Made by a program: the position numbers and the translations under genes
The notes under the pieces: model-generated
The model's input: the letters and a program-made list of their open reading frames with translations, nothing else
Told to the model about the DNA's origin: nothing
Databases searched by the model: none
In this document: one piece after another, positions 4,963 to 11,207 of the stretch
Layout: every line of letters begins with the position of its first letter
Numbering within the stretch: the first letter of the stretch is position 1
Assembly (NCBI GenBank): GCA_903921965.1
Contig: CAIXSE010000039.1
Span: 1-11,207, forward strand
Direction of reading: 5' to 3'
DNA: 11,207 nucleotides
Origin: an uncultured Thermoleophilia bacterium
GTDB lineage: Bacteria > Actinomycetota > Thermoleophilia > UBA2241

Positions 4963-6438
4963 TCAGCGCTTCACAGTGACGACCGCGGTGCCGTTCTGGT
5001 ACCCGCTCTTCGTCACCGAGACGGTCACCTTGCCGGCCTTGGCGACCTTGAGCTGCAGCTTCGCCACGCCGCTACCGTCGGTGACGGCGCTCTTGCCTGC
5101 TGCCGACACGGTCGCGCCGGCGACCGGCGCGCCGGCGTCCTTCACCGTCACCGTCGCCGTGAAGGCCTTCTTGGCCTTTGCCGTCTTGGGCGCGACGCTC
5201 ACGTCGAGCCCCGCGTAGATCTGCGTGTTGTAGATGCGGTTCGCGCCCGACTTCGAGGCTTGGGCGAGGATGTCCAGGCGGCCGTCGGCCTGGGCGGACG
5301 CCGCCAGCTGCCAGATCTGCTCGGAGCCCGGCGGAGACGCGACCGACACCGCCGCGCCCCACGTGCTCGCGCCGATGTCGCTGCGGCGCGCGAAGACGCG
5401 CGGCGTCGTGCCCGACGAATCGGACCACACCACCCAGGCGCGGCCGTCGGGCGTAGCCGCCACGGCCACCACGTCCTTCGTCCCCGTTCCGGTCGCCAGC
5501 AGCTGTGTCGTGGTGCTGCCGCCCGCGATGCGCCAGACGCGCACCTGGTTCACACTCGGGTAGTTGTTCGGGTAGGCGACCACGATGCCCGGCTCTCCGA
5601 CGAGGCCGGTGATGGGCAGCGGGATCTCCTCGAGGCTCATGTCGACGCTGCCCTCATAGTCGGTCGCACTCTGGGGCAGCAGGATCGAGGAGCCCACGCC
5701 GTCGCCGGTCGCCTTGTCGATCTCGCGGACCCAGATCCCCTCCTTGTCGGTGGCGTTGTACGCCGCCGCGAGCCAGAGCTTCTCGGCGACCACGTCGTAG
5801 CCGAACGCCGAGTAATAGCCGTAGTTGCCCACGTCGTTGACGTTGTGGTCGGCGCCGTTGGCCACGCCGCGATGCGAGAAGACGCCCGCCGTGCCGAACC
5901 ACGTCTGGTACACGCTCGAGGGCGTGAGCACGGCGGAGACGTCGCTGCTGTAGGCGATACCGCCCGGCCCGCTGACCACGCCGGGCTGCAGGGTCCAGGT
6001 GCTCCCATCGGCCGAGGTCCACCGGTTGAGCCCGTCCTGCGGGTCGTCGGGCGTCGTCGACCGCAAGCCTCCGGCGAACACGGTGAGCGTCGCCGCGATG
6101 GGGTCGTACACGATGGCCGGGTTGCCGAGACTTCCCCAGTCCCGTGCCAGGGTCTGCTGGGCGCCGGGCGTGCCGTCGGCGGCGATGGACCGGTGGATCA
6201 GGTCCTGACCGGTCTCCTCGGTCATCCACACCACGTGCAGGATGCCGCTCGCGTCGCGGGCCACACGAGGCTCCACGAGCAGGCCGCCCACGGGTCCGCT
6301 GACGTCTGTCCACACGCCGGGGCCGCCGGCGGGCGCCGGCGGCGCCAGCACGGCCGCCGCGAGCACGAGGGCCAGAGCGAGCGCCAGGACGGCGATCACC
6401 GGGACTGCACGCACGCGCTGATGAGCAAGGTCGCTCAT
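4963..6438 (-). CDS. Secreted beta-propeller-like protein with C-terminal Ig-like domain (491 aa)
   Basis: A signal peptide is clear: arginines at 9 and 11, a long Ala/Leu/Val core (about 12-33), and an APAG end (about 36-39). The mature part begins with strand-rich repeats containing W and D-x-SG turns (RVARDASGILHVVWMTEE, STAADGT-like loops, ATPDGRAWVVWSD), in the manner of sialidase/BNR-like or other exported propellers. No catalytic Asp-box set was identified. The last 80 residues (about 410-491) form a separate domain starting at DVSVAPKTAKAKK, with AGAPVAGATVSAAG and VTDGSGVAKLQL, which is the carboxypeptidase-regulatory/Ig-like adhesion fold. GGGAGGTTCTTC supports the ATG. The protein is expected outside the membrane or on the cell surface, perhaps binding a polymer or ligand; its substrate is unknown. 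It is divergent from the DUF169 gene. Confidence 0.75.
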   Translation of the reverse strand: MSDLAHQRVRAVPVIAVLALALALVLAAAVLAPPAPAGGPGVWTDVSGPVGGLLVEPRVARDASGILHVVWMTEETGQDLIHRSIAADGTPGAQQTLARDWGSLGNPAIVYDPIAATLTVFAGGLRSTTPDDPQDGLNRWTSADGSTWTLQPGVVSGPGGIAYSSDVSAVLTPSSVYQTWFGTAGVFSHRGVANGADHNVNDVGNYGYYSAFGYDVVAEKLWLAAAYNATDKEGIWVREIDKATGDGVGSSILLPQSATDYEGSVDMSLEEIPLPITGLVGEPGIVVAYPNNYPSVNQVRVWRIAGGSTTTQLLATGTGTKDVVAVAATPDGRAWVVWSDSSGTTPRVFARRSDIGASTWGAAVSVASPPGSEQIWQLAASAQADGRLDILAQASKSGANRIYNTQIYAGLDVSVAPKTAKAKKAFTATVTVKDAGAPVAGATVSAAGKSAVTDGSGVAKLQLKVAKAGKVTVSVTKSGYQNGTAVVTVKR

Positions 6439-6530
6439 GAAGAACCTCCCTCTTGGGGCGCCTCACCGGCGCCGGTTGCCCCTTTGTGCCCCACGGCGGG
6501 TCGCGCCCAACCCCCCGGCGGGCCGCGGCG

Positions 6531-6536
6531 TACAAT
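6531..6536 (+). promoter_or_regulatory. -10 element of the DUF169 gene
   Basis: TACAAT in a GC-rich region, 31 bases before the ATG, giving a leader of about 25 bases that holds the GGGAGGT ribosome binding site (6558-6564). The same TACAATC string precedes two other plus-strand genes in this window. No clear -35 was found. Confidence 0.6.
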
Positions 6537-6567
6537 CGGGCTGCCCGCCAGCCCTCCGGGAGGTCCC

Positions 6568-7305
6568 ATGCCAGCCACGCCCGACCCCAGCGCCCTGCTC
6601 ACCGCGCTCGACCTCGCGACGCCGCTCGTCGGTCTGTACGACGCCCCGGACCCGGAGGCGTTCGCGCCGCTCGTCGCGCCGGCGAAGGGGCCGGGACGCG
6701 GCCCCTGCCTCTTCCACTTCTACAGGCGCTGGCTGCAGGGCGAGACCCTGCACCTCACGCCGGACAACTTCGGCTGCGGCGGCTGCGGGCGCAGCCTGTT
6801 CGGCATCCAGGTGCGCGAGCGCGAGGACTTCATCGACTTCCTCTGGGGCGACGAGGGCCTGCGCCAGACGCGCGAGCAGATGGCCACCTTCGTGGACCAC
6901 GCCCCGACGTACCACGCCGAGCACGGTCACGTGCTGGTCGGCCCTCTGCGCGACGGGCTCGAGGAGTACCTCAGGTCGGTGACCTTCTGGGTGGACGCCG
7001 ACCAGCTGAGCGTGCTGCAGCACGGCGCCTACCACCGGCACTCGTGGGGCGAGCCCGACCCGGTGACCGTCCCGTTCGGGTCGGGCTGCTCGGAGCTCGT
7101 CGCCTGCTTCCGCGACCTCGGCGAGCCGCAGGCGGTGGTCGGCGGCACCGACATCGCCATGCGCGACGGCCTCCCGGCGGGACTGCTCGCCTTCACGGTC
7201 ACGGTGCCGATGTACGGGCGCCTCTGCGAGCTGGGCGACGACAGCTTCCTGGGGAAAGGGTTCTTCCAGCGCCTCAAGAAGGCGCGCGGCGGGTCGCTCG
7301 GCTGA
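6568..7305 (+). CDS. DUF169 family protein (245 aa)
   Basis: This resembles DUF169 (COG2043) proteins, a family of unknown function common in methanogens and anaerobic bacteria. Features consistent with it are an N-terminal PLVGLYDAPDPE strand and turn (19-30), a cysteine-bearing strand CLFHFYRRW (47-55), the CGGCGRSLFGI segment (70-80), VLVGPL (122-127), a central V-D-A-D-Q segment (142-146), the VPFGSGCSELVACF region (168-181) and the VTVPMYGRL end (211-219). Six cysteines (47, 70, 73, 174, 180, 220) could bind metal or a redox cofactor, with C70-x2-C73 the most suggestive; this is inference. There is no signal or membrane segment, so a cytoplasmic location is expected. The ATG has GGGAGGT three bases upstream. 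The gene stands alone before the toxin-antitoxin pair. Confidence 0.7.
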   Translation: MPATPDPSALLTALDLATPLVGLYDAPDPEAFAPLVAPAKGPGRGPCLFHFYRRWLQGETLHLTPDNFGCGGCGRSLFGIQVREREDFIDFLWGDEGLRQTREQMATFVDHAPTYHAEHGHVLVGPLRDGLEEYLRSVTFWVDADQLSVLQHGAYHRHSWGEPDPVTVPFGSGCSELVACFRDLGEPQAVVGGTDIAMRDGLPAGLLAFTVTVPMYGRLCELGDDSFLGKGFFQRLKKARGGSLG

Positions 7306-7331
7306 GACACGGTGGACCGCCCAGGCTCCGG

Positions 7332-7337
7332 TACAAT
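7332..7337 (+). promoter_or_regulatory. -10 element placing the start of transcription at the MntA start codon
   Basis: TACAAT ends six bases before the ATG at 7344, so the first transcribed base should be at or next to the A of the start codon. No ribosome binding site exists upstream of that ATG. The message is therefore probably leaderless. No good -35 at 16-18 bases was found. Confidence 0.6.
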
Positions 7338-7343
7338 CCCGCC

Positions 7344-7640
7344 ATGACCCGTCGCGAAGCGCTCCGCCGCCTCACCCGCAACCAGGACAAGCTGCGCGCC
7401 ATGGCCGTGCGCCACATCGCCGTGTTCGGCTCCACGGCCCGCGACCAGGCCACGCTGCACTCCGACGTGGACCTCCTGGTCGAGTTCGAGACCGAGGCGC
7501 ACGTGGGGCTCTTCGCCTTCGTGCGCCTCCTCGACTTCCTCGCCGACATCATGGACACGCGCATCGACCTGGCCACGCCCGACGCCCTGCGCCCCGAGAT
7601 GCGCGACGAGATCCTGCACGAGGCCGTCCGTGCCTTCTGA
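7344..7640 (+). CDS. mntA: MntA-like nucleotidyltransferase antitoxin (98 aa)
   Basis: A minimal nucleotidyltransferase of the MNT class. After a short basic helix, HIAVFGS leads to the catalytic signature G29-S30-x10-D41-V-D43 followed by LLVEF, and a third acidic residue sits in RIDLATP (D75). The GSX10DXD pattern is the one of MntA antitoxins, which transfer AMP from ATP to a tyrosine in the HEPN active site of HepT and so silence the RNase. The length is normal. The gene overlaps the following hepT gene by 11 bases, so the antitoxin is made first and the two are co-translated. The ATG is supported by a TACAAT promoter and lacks a ribosome binding site, consistent with leaderless initiation. 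All three acidic residues are present, so the enzyme should be active. Confidence 0.9.
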   Translation: MTRREALRRLTRNQDKLRAMAVRHIAVFGSTARDQATLHSDVDLLVEFETEAHVGLFAFVRLLDFLADIMDTRIDLATPDALRPEMRDEILHEAVRAF

Positions 7641-8028
7641 GCCGCCCGCCGACCGCCTCCGCGCCGGCCGCCTCGAGCGCGAGGCCAAGCTCCGGTTCCG
7701 CGACTGGCGCTTCCGCGTGCGCGACATCCTCGCCGCCGTCCGCGCCGTGGGCGCGTACACCGAGGGTATGACGTTCGACGAGTTCCGCGCCGACCAGCGC
7801 ACCGTCGATGCCGTGGTGCGCAACCTGATGACGATGGGCGAGTCGATCCGCTGGATCCCCGAACCGGTCCTCGACGACTACCCCGAGGTGCCGTGGCGGG
7901 TCATGCGCGCCGTGCGCAACGTCGTGGTGCACGAGTACTTCGGCATCGACGCGCGCATCCTGTGGGCGACGGTGCGTCACGACCTGCCGCCGCTGGTGGC
8001 CAGGCTGGAGGCCGTGCTCGAGTCCTGA
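7630..8028 (+). CDS. hepT: HepT-like HEPN ribonuclease toxin, DUF86 family (132 aa)
   Basis: A HEPN-domain toxin of the DUF86/HepT family, helical throughout, which cleaves RNA as a dimer. The active-site motif is complete: R96-NVVV-H101-E-Y103 (RX4HXY), with Y103 as the expected AMPylation target of the neighbouring MntA. Upstream, the family-typical RDILAAV (31-37), TFDEFRADQRTVDAVVRNL (48-66), the MGESIRWIP helix (69-77) and YPEVPW (84-89) are all seen. The GTG start at 7630 overlaps the mntA end by 11 bases and has GAGG a few bases before. It gives about 20 residues (rich in Pro and Arg/Glu) ahead of the usual family start near RDW; no other ATG or GTG start fits before the core. The toxin appears intact. 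Confidence 0.9.
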   Translation: MPSEPPADRLRAGRLEREAKLRFRDWRFRVRDILAAVRAVGAYTEGMTFDEFRADQRTVDAVVRNLMTMGESIRWIPEPVLDDYPEVPWRVMRAVRNVVVHEYFGIDARILWATVRHDLPPLVARLEAVLES

Positions 8029-8054
8029 GGGCCGGGTCGCGCGCGGGGCGCGGA

Positions 8055-8072
8055 CGCGGGCCGGCGCCCGCG
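8055..8072. terminator. Short hairpin between convergent hepT and exported-protein genes
   Basis: A perfect 7-bp stem (8055-8061 with 8066-8072, CGCGGGC) and the loop CGGC lie in the 51-base gap between two convergent genes. The placement suggests a shared terminator; there is no U-run and the DNA is very GC-rich, so confidence is modest. Confidence 0.4.
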
Positions 8073-8079
8073 AGCGCCG

Positions 8080-8703
8080 CTACTTCAGCCTGAACTCGAG
8101 GTCGCCCGCGGCGAAGACCGTGCTCGCGTCGATGGTCCCCACGAGCGCGGTCTGCAGGGCGACCACGAGCTGCCTGGTCGGGCGGAACTGCAGGTCGCGG
8201 ATGGAGACCAGCTTGCCCTTCTTCTCGACCTGCGCGCCGCCGGTCGCCGCGAGGACGTCGGCGCGCGTCACCGGCGGCCCGCCCACCGCGGCCTGCACGA
8301 CCACGTCCGACGGGCCGTCCACGGCGATGCGCAGGCCGCTCAAGAGGAGGCTCGCACCGGTGGCGACGTTGACGAACCGCAGGCCGCCGCGGTGCACGAG
8401 CACGCCCTCGCGGGCGGCCGCGTCGAAGCTGCCGCCGGCCGCCATGGGCGCCCTGTACAGCCAGCTCAGGGCGCCGTCCCAGACGAAGCGGAAGGTCGCC
8501 GGCGCCTCGTTGACGACGAGGATGTCCGCGCCGGTGAGCTCGGCCACGCGGGCGGCGGGGACGCCGAGCGTGGTGACCCCGCCCGCGACCTTCCGGCGGC
8601 CGGCGAAGGCGGGGCACGCGGCGAGGAGGAGGACGACGGCCGCGACGAGGCCCACGACCACCATGCGGCGCACACGTGCCCGTCTCACCCGAGTCGCTCC
8701 CAT
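8080..8703 (-). CDS. Exported protein of unknown function, possible lipoprotein (207 aa)
   Basis: The N-terminus is strongly basic (RVRRARVRR, 5-13), then has a hydrophobic core (14-28) and two possible cleavage sites: a lipobox LAAC with C30, and AFA before G35. A lipoprotein or a secreted protein are both possible. The mature part is rich in beta strands: ADILVVNEAPATFRFVWDG (about 56-74), LVHRGGLRFVNV (about 99-110), LLLSGLRIAVDGPSDVVVQA (about 116-135), and a Lys-rich KKGKL turn before the last third. The alternation of a GGSFD turn, a GGLRF strand, an L-S-x-x-R-I strand and a final GDLEFRLK distantly recalls HtaA-type haem-binding domains of actinobacterial surface proteins, but the match is weak and could be wrong. 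GGGAGGCGGC just upstream fixes the ATG at 8703. It is divergent from the RDD gene and convergent with hepT. Confidence 0.75.
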   Translation of the reverse strand: MGATRVRRARVRRMVVVGLVAAVVLLLAACPAFAGRRKVAGGVTTLGVPAARVAELTGADILVVNEAPATFRFVWDGALSWLYRAPMAAGGSFDAAAREGVLVHRGGLRFVNVATGASLLLSGLRIAVDGPSDVVVQAAVGGPPVTRADVLAATGGAQVEKKGKLVSIRDLQFRPTRQLVVALQTALVGTIDASTVFAAGDLEFRLK

Positions 8704-8761
8704 GCCGCCTCCCGCCGTCTCCGGCCGCGGCGGTCCGGGACGCACCCGCGGCCGCGGCGTA

Positions 8762-8767
8762 TACAAT
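8762..8767 (+). promoter_or_regulatory. -10 element of the RDD gene
   Basis: TACAAT, preceded by TA to give TATACAAT, about 45 bases ahead of the GTG. A GGGACG-like hexamer about 17-18 bases upstream is a poor -35. The element lies in the 109-base gap between divergent genes. Confidence 0.6.
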
Positions 8768-8812
8768 CGCTGGTGTCCGCGGCGCCAGGTCCGCGGCCCG
8801 CAAGGAGTCCCC

Positions 8813-9799
8813 GTGCAGCCAGGCCCCCACGAGCACGTCCAGTATGCCACGCTGGGCTGGCGCGCGGCGGCCGTGATCATCGACACGTTCATCGTGCTGC
8901 TCGCTTCCTCCGTCGTCCTCGCCGTCCTCATGGCCCTGGGGGTGTTCGACATCGGGCTGAGCGGCACGCTGACCCTCCAGGACATCGTCGCCGCGAGCCG
9001 CACGGCGCCGGGCTGGCTCTCATTGCTCGAGTACGGCCTCGTCTTCGTCTACTTCACGCTCTTCGAGCTCACCGGGGCCACGCCCGGCAAGCGCATCTTC
9101 AGGCTCACGGTGCTCAGCGACGGCGGGGCGCCTGCGGGGGCCGCCGCCGTGGTGGTGCGCAACGTCGTGCGCATCCCCGAGATGTACCTGCTGTACATCC
9201 CCTCGGCCATCTCGTGCGTGGTGAGCCGCCGCCGCAAGCGCCTCGGCGACTTCGCCGGCCGTACCGTGGTCGTGCGCCGCGCCGCGGCACCGTACCCCGG
9301 GACGGCGGGCGCCCGGCCGCAGCCCGCGCCGGCGCCGCCGGCGCCCCCCATCGCCGGCCCCGCCGGGACCACGGCGGCAGTCGCGCCGGGCGACGCGCCG
9401 CCGGCCCTCGACGAGGCCATCGCGGAACTCAGGAACTCCGCCCTCGCCGTCCTCGGCGCGCACCACCTCTACCTGCGGTTCTCCGAGCAGGAGCTGGCGC
9501 GGGGTGGCGGCGAGCAGGTCGAGCTCTCCGACGAGTACACCGCCGCCTGGTACTCGCTGGCCGACGCCGTCGTCGCACTCCAGCAGGCCCACGACGTGGC
9601 GAAGCGGGCCGCGGCGGCCGAGGGCACGACCCTGCAGGCCGCCTGCGCCGGCCAGGCCGAGCTGCTCCACCTGTCCCGGGAGCTGGCGCCCTACTTCACG
9701 GCCGCGTCGGACGACGACGTGCACGCGGCCTACCTCCAGGTCGCCCGCGGCGAGACCGGGGCCGCCGGGGAGCCGGTCCCGCCGGCCACCGAGGGCTGA
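8813..9799 (+). CDS. RDD-family membrane protein with helical C-terminal domain (328 aa)
   Basis: The first ~155 residues are an RDD domain. GWRAAAVIIDTFIV (15-28) has the defining Arg (R17) and Asp (D24) in the first membrane helix (about 18-42). A second helix is at about 68-86, ending in ELTGATPGKRIF (85-96), and a third at about 123-137, followed by RRRKRLGDFAGRTVV (139-153) with the final Asp at 146. RDD proteins are poorly understood; some act in Na+/H+ exchange. Then comes a Pro/Ala/Gly linker (about 157-197) and a soluble helical domain (about 198-312) beginning DEAIAELRNSALAVLG, with several acidic/leucine helices. I do not recognise that tail. AAGGAG five bases ahead supports the GTG. 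The tail is likely cytoplasmic if the usual topology holds. Confidence 0.85.
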   Translation: MQPGPHEHVQYATLGWRAAAVIIDTFIVLLASSVVLAVLMALGVFDIGLSGTLTLQDIVAASRTAPGWLSLLEYGLVFVYFTLFELTGATPGKRIFRLTVLSDGGAPAGAAAVVVRNVVRIPEMYLLYIPSAISCVVSRRRKRLGDFAGRTVVVRRAAAPYPGTAGARPQPAPAPPAPPIAGPAGTTAAVAPGDAPPALDEAIAELRNSALAVLGAHHLYLRFSEQELARGGGEQVELSDEYTAAWYSLADAVVALQQAHDVAKRAAAAEGTTLQAACAGQAELLHLSRELAPYFTAASDDDVHAAYLQVARGETGAAGEPVPPATEG

Positions 9800-9881
9800 G
9801 CCCGCAGTTCCCGCCCGCGCCGGAGGCCTGAGCCCGCCGGCGCCGGTCACCGTCACCGTGTCCTTCCCGCCGCCGCTGCGC

Positions 9882-9887
9882 TACGAT
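9882..9887 (+). promoter_or_regulatory. Possible -10 element of the TolB-like gene
   Basis: TACGAT, one base different from the TACAAT used by other genes here, 32 bases ahead of the ATG, leaving a leader of about 26 bases with AGAGGGGG (9907-9914) as ribosome binding site. No -35 is clear. Confidence 0.5.
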
Positions 9888-9919
9888 GGACGCCGGACGG
9901 CCGGCGAGAGGGGGCGGCG

Positions 9920-11020
9920 ATGGCACCGAGAAGCACCACGTCCGAGGCACGGCAGCGCCTGCGACCGGCGACGCGCGCCAGACAGCTGGCCGCCGTCGTG
10001 CTGGCCGCCTGCTCCATCTGGGCGGCATCTGCCGCACCCGCACAGGCGCGGCCCGACGCGGGCCGCGGCGCGCCCACGGTCTTCCCCGTCTGCATCGAGA
10101 TGGGCGGCCAGGCCGGGCCCGACATCGCCGGCCGCATGGTCGTGTGGACCGACAACCGCAACGGCCAGCTGGACATCTACGGCCGCGACCTCGCCAGGTC
10201 CACCGACTTCCCCGTGTGCACCTCTGACGGCTCGCAGGACAACCCCAGCGTCACCGCCGTCCAGACCGGCGGGCGCACCGAGTACGAGGCCGTGTGGGTC
10301 GACAAGCGCGACCACGAGAACGGCGACATCTTCGGCTCCTCCCTCGCCACGGGCGAGGAGTTCATCGTGGCGCGCAACACCGCGTACAAGTGGTTCCCGG
10401 AGATCTGCGACCGCTGGGTCGTCTGGGTCGAGGCGAAGAGCGCCGGCGGCCCGTACACGGTCAGGGCGCGCGACCTCGACACCGGCAAGGCCTACCGCGT
10501 CGCCACCACGACCGTCCTCAGCAGCGTGGGGGTCTCCCACCGCACGGTGGACGGAAAGGTCGTGCACACCGCCGTCTACGCCAGCACCGGCGGCGACATC
10601 AGCGGCCGCGACCTCCCGGGCGGCGACCCGTTCGTCGTCTCCCAGGCGCCCGGCTTCGAGTGGAGCCCCGACATCAGCGGCGACCGCGTCGTCTGGTGGC
10701 AGGAGGGCGAGCGCGTGATGCTCTACAACCTGAAGACCGGGGCGCGCCTGCAGGCCGGCAACGGCTCGCGCCCGCGCGTCGGCGGCGAACTCGTGGCGTG
10801 GGACGGCGGCGGGCACGGCGGAGAGTTCGTGCTGGACTACAACGCCGGCGCCGCCATCTACGTGCGCAACGTGGCGCGCAGCAAGAAGGTGACCAAGATC
10901 ACGCAGAAGGACCAGACCTGCCTCTTCCCCGCCGTCGGCGGCGACACCGTGGTCTGGGAGGCGGGACCGGCGCGCCGCGTGCTCGGCCACATCCACATCT
11001 ACGGCGCGAAGCTGCCCTGA
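9920..11020 (+). CDS. Exported TolB-like seven-repeat beta-propeller protein (366 aa)
   Basis: A signal peptide is visible: basic residues at 11-21, hydrophobic core (about 23-40), and AQA before R44. An LAAC at 28-31 resembles a lipobox, but the hydrophobic run continues past it, so secretion or membrane tethering are both possible. The mature part has about seven repeats with the theme P-x-[IVA]-G-x-x-V-V-W then a D-x-Y/R-x-L strand: near 68, 109, 160, 205, 249, 284 and 337. The clearest are PDIAGRMVVW, PDISGDRVVW and PAVGGDTVVW. This is the pattern of TolB-type propellers, and seven repeats would close a propeller. Such proteins bind ligands or partners outside the membrane; no partner is suggested here. 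AGAGGGGG upstream supports the ATG. Confidence 0.8.
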   Translation: MAPRSTTSEARQRLRPATRARQLAAVVLAACSIWAASAAPAQARPDAGRGAPTVFPVCIEMGGQAGPDIAGRMVVWTDNRNGQLDIYGRDLARSTDFPVCTSDGSQDNPSVTAVQTGGRTEYEAVWVDKRDHENGDIFGSSLATGEEFIVARNTAYKWFPEICDRWVVWVEAKSAGGPYTVRARDLDTGKAYRVATTTVLSSVGVSHRTVDGKVVHTAVYASTGGDISGRDLPGGDPFVVSQAPGFEWSPDISGDRVVWWQEGERVMLYNLKTGARLQAGNGSRPRVGGELVAWDGGGHGGEFVLDYNAGAAIYVRNVARSKKVTKITQKDQTCLFPAVGGDTVVWEAGPARRVLGHIHIYGAKLP

Positions 11021-11022
11021 AC

Positions 11023-11043
11023 GGCCGGCCGGCACGGCCGGCC
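11023..11043. terminator. Short hairpin after the TolB-like gene
   Basis: GGCCGGCC at 11023-11030 and 11036-11043 pair as an 8-bp stem around the loop GGCAC. It lies in the 30-base gap between convergent genes. The arms are self-palindromic and there is no U-run, so it is a modest terminator candidate. Confidence 0.45.
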
Positions 11044-11050
11044 ACCGCCC

Positions 11051-11207
11051 TCAGTCGTCGGGTTCGGGCGTGAACGCGAACCCCTGCTCCACCACCCGCA
11101 GGCAGGCGGCGGCGACCTCGGGGTCGTAGTCGGTGCCGGCGCGGGAGCGCACCTCCTCGAGGGCGCGCTCCATGCCGAGGGCGGGGCGGTAGGGGCGGTG
11201 CGAGCTC
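11051..11207 (-). CDS. HD-GYP domain phosphodiesterase, C-terminal end (5' part outside window)
   Basis: The minus strand is open from the window edge to a TGA at 11051-11053, giving 51 residues. They read SSHRPYRPALGMERALEE, then VRSRAGTDYDPEVAAACLR and a VVEQGFAF end. This is the well-known C-terminal part of HD-GYP proteins: the H-RPYRPALG turn, the A-x-E helix, then the G-T-x-Y/F-DPEV segment and C-L-R-x-x helix. HD-GYP enzymes degrade cyclic di-GMP (or related dinucleotides), often attached to response-regulator or sensor domains. The catalytic HD and GYP motifs lie outside the window, so activity and partner domains cannot be judged. The gene is convergent with the TolB-like gene. Confidence 0.85.
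   Translation of the reverse strand, partial: SSHRPYRPALGMERALEEVRSRAGTDYDPEVAAACLRVVEQGFAFTPEPDD

Noticed and set aside
2798..5218. 806-codon plus-strand open frame
   Set aside because: It is antisense to the flavoprotein, glycosylase-like and DUF2779 genes, which have recognisable motifs and ribosome binding sites; its own sequence looks like a mirrored GC-rich frame.
5260..6567. Upstream extension of the DUF169 frame
   Set aside because: The added residues are antisense to the secreted propeller gene. The ATG at 6568 has GGGAGGT and a TACAAT promoter.
8704..9003. N-terminal extension of the 207-aa exported protein
   Set aside because: It would place the signal peptide internally and run through the RDD gene and its promoter; the ATG at 8703 has a strong ribosome binding site.
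9886..10227. Plus-strand frame starting with ATG inside the TACGAT element
   Set aside because: It is out of frame with the TolB-like gene, has no ribosome binding site and its product is Arg/Gly-rich without features.

Overview
The window is about 70% G+C, densely coded, and has strong GGAGG-type ribosome binding sites. The protein families point to an actinobacterium: an RDD membrane protein, an AIM24/TIGR00266 protein, an HD-GYP protein, a DUF2779 nuclease and actinobacterial-style exported propeller proteins. A DUF169 protein and an iron-sulfur flavoprotein are common in anaerobes, so an anaerobic, perhaps uncultured, actinobacterial lineage is my guess. That guess rests on gene content and composition only.

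Layout. (1) 1-1022: the C-terminal end of a DinG-type helicase meets, tail to tail and with overlapping stop codons, a two-gene minus-strand group (39-aa membrane peptide, then a membrane-anchored zinc-ribbon protein). (2) 1023-2310: a divergent control region with two perfect inverted repeats, an AIM24-family gene, a 56-aa basic protein, and a very long hairpin serving as a shared terminator. (3) 2311-4909, minus strand: a compact set of a DUF2779 protein (Cas4/RecB-like Fe-S nuclease joined to a DnaQ-like exonuclease), a uracil-DNA-glycosylase-superfamily protein six bases later, and an Isf-type iron-sulfur flavoprotein. (4) 4963-6438, minus: a secreted propeller-like protein with a C-terminal Ig-like domain. 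(5) 6568-8028, plus: a DUF169 protein, then a MntA/HepT toxin-antitoxin pair whose first gene appears to be leaderless. (6) 8080-8703, minus: an exported protein of unknown function. (7) 8813-11020, plus: an RDD membrane protein with an unusual helical tail, then an exported seven-repeat TolB-like propeller. (8) 11051-11207, minus: the C-terminal end of an HD-GYP phosphodiesterase cut by the window edge.

The most coherent functional story is the DUF2779 / DNA glycosylase / Fe-S flavoprotein cluster, which looks like an uncharacterised DNA-processing module. The second is the MntA/HepT pair, where all catalytic motifs are intact. Three plus-strand genes share a TACAATC -10 element, which gives a consistent view of housekeeping promoters here. 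No tRNA, rRNA, CRISPR array, insertion sequence or gene-free stretch over 300 bases was seen.
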